From CAWGCE01 sp964480915 (lineage in GTDB: Bacteria; Planctomycetota; Planctomycetia; Pirellulales; Pirellulaceae): a DNA stretch of 64,000 bases. Under the pieces are notes generated by a model. It was not told the origin of the DNA. It was given only the letters and a program-made list of their open reading frames with translations, and did no database searches. Each line of letters opens with the position of its first letter. Position 1 is the first letter of the stretch. Location of the stretch: assembly GCA_964480915.1 (NCBI GenBank), contig CAYZRS010000003.1, positions 62,001 to 126,000 of the forward strand. Direction: 5' to 3'. The position numbers were made by a program, and so were the translations under genes. Below are positions 57,997 through 64,000 of this stretch, in pieces.

Positions 57997-60027
57997 ATGT
58001 CGTTTCGAATATTGTTCACTATCGGAATTCTAGCGTGGCTAAGCAGCACTGCTTGGGCAGATAAGTCGGGTCTTGATAAAACGACGTTCGACAATGCGAT
58101 TCGCGTCCAAGACGATCTGTACCGCGCAGTGAACGGCCGCTGGCTGGACGACACAGAGATCCCGTCTGACAAATCGAACTATGGATCGTTCACAGTCCTC
58201 GCCGACCAGTCGCAAGAGCGGATTCGGAAGATCATTGAAGCGGCGGCGGCCCAGTCCAACGAGAAAGGGACCGACGCGCAAAAGGTCGGCGATCTCTACA
58301 AGAGCTTCATGGATGAAGCCAAGGCAGAAGAGCTGGGAATCGGGCCTATCGAGGAAGACCTTGCTCGGATTGATGCCCTGTCGACTCACGAGGAAATCGC
58401 TGAGTACTTTGGATACGCCCAAACGATTGGCGTGCAGACTCCGGTAGGGATGTTTGTGACTCAAGACGATAAGGACTCGACGCGATACATCGTCGCGGTG
58501 GTGCAAAGCGGCACTTCGCTTCCGGATCGGGACTATTACCTGGAAGAAGACGAGCGGCACACTCAGGCGCAGAATGCGCTCAAGAGTTATATCGTTGAAT
58601 TATTCACGCTGGCCGATCGGCCCGCAGGCAATGTGGCTGAAGAGATTTACGCTTTGGAGGCAAAGCTGGCCGAGGCGCAGTGGCCTCGCGTAAAAATGCG
58701 AAACGCCGACGAACGATACAACCTGTTCAGTTTTGAGGAAGTGTGTGGGTCGTCGCCGAATATGAAACCAGCCAAGTTCTTTGCGGCTGCGAAGGTGCCG
58801 GCGCCTGGCGACATTAATGTGATGACGCCCAGCTACTTCGAGGCGCTCGAAAAAATCATCGTCGCGACGCCGGTCGAAACTTGGAAAAACTACCTGCGGT
58901 TCAACGCCATCGATGCGGCGGCTCCGTTTCTTTCCAAAGCATTCGTGGACGCTCACTTTAATTTCCATAGCAAGGAACTGGCAGGCGTTCCCGAGCAGAA
59001 GCCGCGATGGAAACGTGGTGTCGAGTTGGTCGCGGGTGGTGGCGCTGGCGATTTTGGCGCGCTGGGAGAGGTCGTCGGCAAGTTGTACGTCGACGAGTAC
59101 TTCAAGCCGGATGCGAAAGCTCGCATGCAAGGTTTGGTCGATAACTTGCTGAAAGCGTACGAAATCAGCATCAACGATCTGACGTGGATGACCGACGCAA
59201 CGAAAGCGAAAGCGCAGGAGAAGCTGAGCAAATTCACGACGAAGATTGGTTACCCCGACAAGTGGCGGGACTACTCAAAATTGGAAATCGATCCTAATGA
59301 TCTGGTCGGAAACGCGAAACGGTCGTCAGCGGTCGAGTATGGTCGCATGATCGACAAACTGGGCAAGCCGATCGATCGCGACGAATGGGGCATGACTCCG
59401 CATACGGTGAACGCCTATTACAATCCGGGCAAGAACGAGATCGTCTTTCCGGCCGCCATTTTGCAGCCACCCTTCTTTAACATGGAATCCGACGACGCGG
59501 TCAACTACGGCGGGATTGGTGCGGTGATTGGTCACGAAATCAGCCATGGCTTTGATGATCAAGGAAGCAAATACGATGGCGACGGGAACCTGAAAAACTG
59601 GTGGTCGGCCAAAGATCGCGATGAGTTTAAGAAGCTTACGCAACGATTGATCGATCAGTACAACGAATACCAACCGTTGCCAGGGAAAACGGTCAACGGA
59701 GCATTCACGCTTGGCGAAAATATCGCCGACCTGTCCGGTCTGGCGATTTCATACAAGGCGTACAAGATATCGCTCGGCGGCAGCGATGCACCGGTGATTG
59801 ATGATTGGACCGGCGACCAACGATTTTTCATGGGTTGGAGCCAAGTGTGGCGTCGCAAATACCGCGATGCGGAGATGATCAAGCGGTTGAAGACCGATCC
59901 GCATGCTCCCTCTTGGTACCGTGCGAATGGTCCCGTCATCAACATCGACGCGTTCTATTCCGCCTTCGATGTAAAACCGGAAGATGCGCTGTATCGTGCT
60001 CCCGAGGAACGTATCTACATCTGGTAG
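57997..60027 (+). CDS. M13 family metallopeptidase (neprilysin/PepO-like)
   Basis: A 676-residue exported zinc endopeptidase. Signal peptide MSFRILFTIGILAWLSSTAWA. The N-terminal M13 domain begins with VQDDLYRAVNGRWL. The catalytic domain has NPGKNEIVFPAAILQPPFF, the zinc motif HEISH (513-517) in GHEISHGFDDQG, and the third ligand Glu574 in GENIADLSG, all intact. The C-terminus ends in IYIW; M13 peptidases usually end in such a tryptophan-containing motif. GGAG lies ten bases before the ATG. It likely cleaves oligopeptides, complementing the S9 and M14 genes next door. Single gene followed after 64 bases by ilvE. Confidence 0.95.
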   Translation: MSFRILFTIGILAWLSSTAWADKSGLDKTTFDNAIRVQDDLYRAVNGRWLDDTEIPSDKSNYGSFTVLADQSQERIRKIIEAAAAQSNEKGTDAQKVGDLYKSFMDEAKAEELGIGPIEEDLARIDALSTHEEIAEYFGYAQTIGVQTPVGMFVTQDDKDSTRYIVAVVQSGTSLPDRDYYLEEDERHTQAQNALKSYIVELFTLADRPAGNVAEEIYALEAKLAEAQWPRVKMRNADERYNLFSFEEVCGSSPNMKPAKFFAAAKVPAPGDINVMTPSYFEALEKIIVATPVETWKNYLRFNAIDAAAPFLSKAFVDAHFNFHSKELAGVPEQKPRWKRGVELVAGGGAGDFGALGEVVGKLYVDEYFKPDAKARMQGLVDNLLKAYEISINDLTWMTDATKAKAQEKLSKFTTKIGYPDKWRDYSKLEIDPNDLVGNAKRSSAVEYGRMIDKLGKPIDRDEWGMTPHTVNAYYNPGKNEIVFPAAILQPPFFNMESDDAVNYGGIGAVIGHEISHGFDDQGSKYDGDGNLKNWWSAKDRDEFKKLTQRLIDQYNEYQPLPGKTVNGAFTLGENIADLSGLAISYKAYKISLGGSDAPVIDDWTGDQRFFMGWSQVWRRKYRDAEMIKRLKTDPHAPSWYRANGPVINIDAFYSAFDVKPEDALYRAPEERIYIW

Positions 60028-60091
60028 ATCGTCAGCGAAGTGTGTGTAGCAGCGATCGTCGAAAAGCAATTGTGATGGAGGAAGGTGGACG

Positions 60092-61132
60092 ATGTCGACA
60101 GTGGTACCGTGGCGGTATACAGCGAGCGATTTGGATCAACTAAGTCCGTTTGGATCGGTGCTGGCAGATCGCATGCCAGTGGCGCGATTTGAGGGTGGGG
60201 CTTGGTCCCAGCCGGAGATGATCTCCATGGATGACTTTCAATTGCATCCAGGGGCGCATGCGTTGCATTATGGGAGTTCTTGCTTTGAAGGGTTGAAAGC
60301 GTATCGCTGGGAAGACGATTCGATCGCGCTGTTTCGTGGTGATCGTCACGCGCGACGGATGGGTGAAAGCGCGGCTCAGTTGATGTTACCGATTCCGGAG
60401 CCCGCGATGCTCGAGCCGATGTTCGTGCAAGCGGTGCGAGAATCGGCGGCCTGGATTCCACCCGATCCAGGATCGCTATACTTGCGTCCGGTGCTTTTGG
60501 GGACCGATCCAAATATCGGAGCCGCTGGTCGGCCGTCCGCTTCTGCGGTCCTGTATGTGATGACATCGCCTGTCGGCGATTACTTTGCAGGTGGCGAGCG
60601 TGCCTTGCGATTGCTCATCGAAGACAAACAACCACGCACGACGCCTCAGTTTGGAAAAGTCAAAACGGGTGCGAACTACGCTTCGGCGCTGGTGCCGACA
60701 ATGGCGGCGCGCTCCAAGTATCAGGCGGATCAGATTCTGTTCTGCCCGGGGGGCGATGTTCAAGAGGCGGGTGCTGCTAATTTTATCTTGATTGATGAGC
60801 AACGTTTGGTCACCAAACCGCTCTGCAAAAGCTTCTTGCACGGCGTGACCCGAGATAGCGTGTTGACGATCGCCGGTGAGTTGGGCCTCGAAGTCGAGGA
60901 ACGCGATTTCACGGTGGACGAATTGCTGGAATGGACCCAGCATGGCGAAGCAGCTCTGACGGGGACCGCCGCGGTGCTCACTGGTGTGGGAACGCTCATC
61001 CACGATGACCAAGAATTTCAGCTGCTGGATGGCGAAACGGGACCACAGGCGAAACGGCTCCGTACTGCGCTCGTCGATATTCAGCGTGGAAGAGCGGCCG
61101 ATTCGCATGGTTGGATAAGGAAGATCGACTGA
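60092..61132 (+). CDS. ilvE: Branched-chain amino acid aminotransferase
   Basis: A 346-residue PLP enzyme of fold type IV, catalysing the last step of valine, leucine and isoleucine synthesis. Recognisable features: HALHYGSSCFEGLKAY, LYLRPVLLGTD, the PLP lysine Lys191 in GKVKTGANYA, QILFCPGG...EAGAANFI and TGTAAVLTGVG. These match the eukaryote-like branch (BCAT group II), which is common in planctomycetes. GGAGGAAGG just before the ATG is the best ribosome binding site of the window. Length fits the family (340-370). Confidence 0.95.
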   Translation: MSTVVPWRYTASDLDQLSPFGSVLADRMPVARFEGGAWSQPEMISMDDFQLHPGAHALHYGSSCFEGLKAYRWEDDSIALFRGDRHARRMGESAAQLMLPIPEPAMLEPMFVQAVRESAAWIPPDPGSLYLRPVLLGTDPNIGAAGRPSASAVLYVMTSPVGDYFAGGERALRLLIEDKQPRTTPQFGKVKTGANYASALVPTMAARSKYQADQILFCPGGDVQEAGAANFILIDEQRLVTKPLCKSFLHGVTRDSVLTIAGELGLEVEERDFTVDELLEWTQHGEAALTGTAAVLTGVGTLIHDDQEFQLLDGETGPQAKRLRTALVDIQRGRAADSHGWIRKID

Positions 61133-61252
61133 CCCATCGGGCGGAACACTGCGAGCGGTGGTATCTTCGTTCGATTGGCCTGCTTTTCCTAGAATTCTCT
61201 TGGCTGGCTGCCTAGACTGGAAGTTTGGTTTTCTTCCGGCGGAGTAGATTCT

Positions 61253-62113
61253 ATGCAGGTTACGAAGGCAGTGATCACTGCCGCTAGTCCGTCTCAGCAC
61301 GGACTACCTCTTCAACATTTGGTCGATCGACACGGAACGCACAAGACGGCGTTGCAAATGACGGTCGAGGAAGCGGTCGACGCGGGGGTGGAGCAGATTG
61401 GAATCGTGATCCGGCCCGGAGATGCAGAAGCATACGGGCAAGCGGTTGGCGAGCATCGATCGCGCATTACGTTTGTTGAACAGGACAATCCGCGTGGTTA
61501 CGGCGACGCGATCTTGCGAGCACGCGACTTTGTAGCAGGTGAGCCGTTCTTGCATCTGGTGGGCGATCACCTTTACATCAGCGATGCGGCCAACAGCTGC
61601 GCAAAGCAATTGGTCGACATCGCCATGAATGAAAAATGTGCCGTGTCGGCGGTCCAGCCGACTCGAGAAAACAAATTGCCCTACTTTGGCACCGTCGGAG
61701 CCAACCGTATCGCTGGCCGGCATGACCTGTTTCAAATCGAGCGGATGATCGAAAAGCCGACGCCGACTCAGGCCGAACAGGACCTCGTTGTGGCCGGCTT
61801 GCGTTCTGGTTACTACCTGTGCCTATTTGGAATGCACGTCCTCACTCCGGCCGTGATGGATGTTCTGTACGAGCTACTCCAAGCGAATCGAAACGGAACG
61901 TCCGTGACGCTGACCGACGCGTTGACGTTGCTGGCGCAGCGAGAACGCATGCTCGCCTATGAAACGGACGGACGCCGCTTCAACATTGGCGAGAAATACG
62001 GACTGCTGGTGGCTCAGTTGGCCGTCGCATTGACCGGTGGAGACCGGGATGAAATCCTGACGGAACTCGTAGAGCTGTTGGCGAGTCAGCCTTCCCCAGC
62101 CGCCATTCGGTAA
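61253..62113 (+). CDS. Sugar-1-phosphate nucleotidyltransferase-like protein with altered signature
   Basis: A 286-residue protein with the fold of GalU/RmlA-type UTP-glucose-1-phosphate uridylyltransferases. Retained: QIGIVIRPGD, NPRGYGDAILRARDF, LVGDHLYI, NKLPYFGTVG, IEKP and LTDAL. Lost: the N-terminal G-x-G-T-R-x-x-P...K signature that binds the nucleotide; here the start reads VITAASPSQHGLPLQHLVD, and the usual DxG near the end is RFNIGEK. Activity as a standard pyrophosphorylase is therefore doubtful. GGAG lies about nine bases before the ATG. The GHMP-kinase-like gene follows after 50 bases, so the two probably form an operon that handles a sugar phosphate. Confidence 0.8.
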   Translation: MQVTKAVITAASPSQHGLPLQHLVDRHGTHKTALQMTVEEAVDAGVEQIGIVIRPGDAEAYGQAVGEHRSRITFVEQDNPRGYGDAILRARDFVAGEPFLHLVGDHLYISDAANSCAKQLVDIAMNEKCAVSAVQPTRENKLPYFGTVGANRIAGRHDLFQIERMIEKPTPTQAEQDLVVAGLRSGYYLCLFGMHVLTPAVMDVLYELLQANRNGTSVTLTDALTLLAQRERMLAYETDGRRFNIGEKYGLLVAQLAVALTGGDRDEILTELVELLASQPSPAAIR

Positions 62114-62163
62114 AGCTCCCCAACAAAAAATGACAACGTGCCATCGGACGTGAACCCACCACC

Positions 62164-64000
62164 ATGTCGAAGACTGAATGCAAAAAAACGACGCCGACGA
62201 GGGAAAGTCGGCTGATTTCGATGATCACCTCCGAGCAGGAAGCGATCCGTAATCAATCACTCGATTCGGTGTGCAGCGGCGCAACGCTCGAGGAGCTGCT
62301 GGCGGAATGTGAGTGCTTGCAGCGATTCTGGCCTCAAGCGAAGAATCTTTACCAGCGTGTTCGCGCGTTGTTCTTTTTGTCAGCGATACATCGCTATTTC
62401 ATTCCGCGCCATTTGGGGCCGAGTTATACCGCGCTTGTTCCCTTCGATGCGTACCAGCAACTTCTGGGACGGCGCTATGTTGAGGCGACCGACCGTCTGC
62501 TGGCCGAGCAACGGGGGCGGGGTTGCAGCGAGGGACTGAGTAGCGCGTTGGCCGAAGCGTATCACGGACTTGGATTCCAAACGTTAGCCAACCAAGTACG
62601 CCGCAGTGTCCGTACGGTGCGAGGAAATCAGTGGATGTTTCGCGTCGGGCATCCGGCCGATCATCCAATTCGAATTCAGTCTCAATTGACGGAACGAGAC
62701 GAGCTGACGGGCGCCTTTCCTTTGATCGCGGAAAAGACGGCGGTGCGGATGGACTTTTCGCACAGCGGTTGGAGCGACATTTTCTTTCTCGGCATGGATT
62801 TTCCTGACGGGGCACGCGTCATCAATGCCTCGATTGACCTTGGAGTTCATGGGCGAGATCCGCGTCCGGTGCCACCGATTGAAACCTATCTGCGTGTGAT
62901 CGATGAACCGGTGATTCGTCTGACGAGCGTCGATCTGGGAGTGACGGCCGATGTCACCACGATTCCTGCCATGTTTGATTTTGGGCGAGATTATCTCGGC
63001 CTCATCAAAGCGGCCGTCATTGCGGCCGGGATTGTGCCGGCCGGATTGGAGGGTTGCGAGCACGGAATCGAAGAAGTCTTGGCTCGGATGGTCGGCCCAG
63101 GCCTGGGTTTAGAAATCGTCAGCAAAGTCAACGACATCCCGAAGGGGTCACGGTTGGCGGTATCTACGAATCTACTGGGTTCACTCATCTCGATTTGCAT
63201 GCGAGCCACCGGGCAAGTGCAGTCGCTAGCTGGCGGTCTAACAGAAGCCGACCGTCGCATCGTCGCGGCGCGGGCGATCTTGGGAGAGTGGATTGGCGGG
63301 TCGGGAGGCGGTTGGCAGGATTCGGGTGGCGTGTGGCCCGGTATCAAACGAATCGCCGGTGCACGAGCCAGCGAAGATGATCCTGAGTTTGGCATCAGCC
63401 GTGGCCGCTTGCTGCCGCAGCACCATGTGCTCGATGAGCAGGAAGCCTCGCAAGAAACCAGGCAGAAGTTGCAAGAGAGTCTCGTCTTGGTGCATGGAGG
63501 GATGGCTCAGAACGTCGGTCCGATCCTGGAGATGGTGACCGAGAAGTATTTGCTCCGCAGTCCGGAAGCTTGGGAAGCCCGCTTGGATGCGATGCGCATC
63601 TTGGATGATATTTTGGAGGCGTTGGCCAAGGGTGACATTCGTCGGGTTGGGCAATTAACGCATCGCAATTTTTATGAACCGCTGCAACGCATCATTCCGT
63701 GGTGCACGAATCTCTATACAAATCGCCTTGTCGAACTGGCCGAGGCCAAATTCGGCGACGACTTCTGGGGCTTTTGGATGCTGGGCGGTATGGCGGGTGG
63801 TGGGATGGGCTTCATCTTTGAGCCCTCAGTCAAAGGGGCGGCTCAATCATGGCTCCAAGAGACGATGCGAGCCACAAAGAAGGAACTGGAGCATAGTCTC
63901 CCCTTCGCGATGGAACCGGTGGTCTACGACTTTGAAATCAACGATCGCGGTTCATGGGCCGATCTGCTGGAAGGGGAGCACGCAAGGTTACCCGACTTGT
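62164..64000 (+). CDS. GHMP sugar kinase-like protein (fucokinase-like), cut by window end
   Basis: Open from the ATG at 62164 to the window edge (612 codons, incomplete). Residues about 1-200 are not recognised. From there it resembles the kinase half of fucokinase/heptose kinase proteins: AVRMDFSHSGWSDIFF and ARVINASIDLGVHG (substrate side), GGSGGGWQDSGG (about 379-390), and GGMAGGGMGFIF (third GHMP motif). The ATP loop, normally PKGSGLGTSS, reads IPKGSRLAVST (325-335), with glycines replaced by Arg and Ala. In some bacteria kinase and pyrophosphorylase are fused (Fkp); here they are neighbours. Catalysis is uncertain. The start has no clear ribosome binding site. Confidence 0.75.
   Translation, partial: MSKTECKKTTPTRESRLISMITSEQEAIRNQSLDSVCSGATLEELLAECECLQRFWPQAKNLYQRVRALFFLSAIHRYFIPRHLGPSYTALVPFDAYQQLLGRRYVEATDRLLAEQRGRGCSEGLSSALAEAYHGLGFQTLANQVRRSVRTVRGNQWMFRVGHPADHPIRIQSQLTERDELTGAFPLIAEKTAVRMDFSHSGWSDIFFLGMDFPDGARVINASIDLGVHGRDPRPVPPIETYLRVIDEPVIRLTSVDLGVTADVTTIPAMFDFGRDYLGLIKAAVIAAGIVPAGLEGCEHGIEEVLARMVGPGLGLEIVSKVNDIPKGSRLAVSTNLLGSLISICMRATGQVQSLAGGLTEADRRIVAARAILGEWIGGSGGGWQDSGGVWPGIKRIAGARASEDDPEFGISRGRLLPQHHVLDEQEASQETRQKLQESLVLVHGGMAQNVGPILEMVTEKYLLRSPEAWEARLDAMRILDDILEALAKGDIRRVGQLTHRNFYEPLQRIIPWCTNLYTNRLVELAEAKFGDDFWGFWMLGGMAGGGMGFIFEPSVKGAAQSWLQETMRATKKELEHSLPFAMEPVVYDFEINDRGSWADLLEGEHARLPDL

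Overview
The window is about 64 kb of a moderately GC-rich bacterial genome that reads as a planctomycete, most likely of the Pirellula/Rhodopirellula type. The reasons are: secreted proteins with the N-terminal LEPR-XLL-type motif, C-terminal dockerin-like doublets of the form GDANLDG...DFxxWNxxKF, PEP-CTERM tails, an ECF sigma factor next to a membrane Ser/Thr kinase with a TPR sensor half, many signal-peptide hydrolases, and few clear Shine-Dalgarno sites. It is a draft scaffold: two runs of exactly 100 N (5362-5461 and 24559-24658) are placeholder gaps. I found no rRNA, tRNA, CRISPR array, transposase or phage gene.

Layout. 1-9.2 kb: end of a PQQ-type beta-propeller protein, a Tricorn-like S41 protease, an AIM24-family protein, a gap, and a large repeat-containing PEP-CTERM/dockerin surface protein. 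9.5-14.6 kb: housekeeping-type genes (cyclopropane-fatty-acyl-phospholipid synthase, a double cold-shock-domain protein, a membrane polyferredoxin, a small thiamine-binding-like protein, RsgA). 14.7-35.9 kb, minus strand: one enormous gene, broken by the second gap into two apparent reading frames, for a surface protein of roughly 7,070 residues or more with a DUF4347 head, cadherin-like modules, about 39 Calx-beta domains, Ig-like modules and an SdrD-B module. 36.4-47.3 kb: three further LEPR-XLL proteins, a small PEP-CTERM protein with a strong terminator, a DinB-family protein, and two divergent beta-lactamase-fold serine hydrolases. 47.4-51.6 kb: ECF sigma factor, a small protein resembling the detached pre-kinase segment of planctomycete kinases, and a convergent Ser/Thr kinase. 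51.9-60 kb: M90 (MtfA-like), PdxA, S9, M14 and M13 genes. 60-64 kb: IlvE, then a nucleotidyltransferase-like gene and a GHMP-kinase-like gene (cut by the window end) with altered signature motifs.

How it fits together. Two themes dominate. One is the cell surface: seven or so exported proteins built from repeats, anchored or sorted by LEPR-XLL, dockerin-like or PEP-CTERM signals. The other is extracellular or periplasmic protein turnover: five peptidase families and two beta-lactamase-like hydrolases, several on divergent pairs. The sigma factor/kinase locus is the only evident signalling module. The less ordinary items are the giant Calx-beta gene and its caspase/CHAT-like DUF4347 head, the orphan pre-kinase segment, a 50-nt hairpin repeat present twice, and the degenerate sugar-nucleotidyltransferase/kinase pair at the right end.
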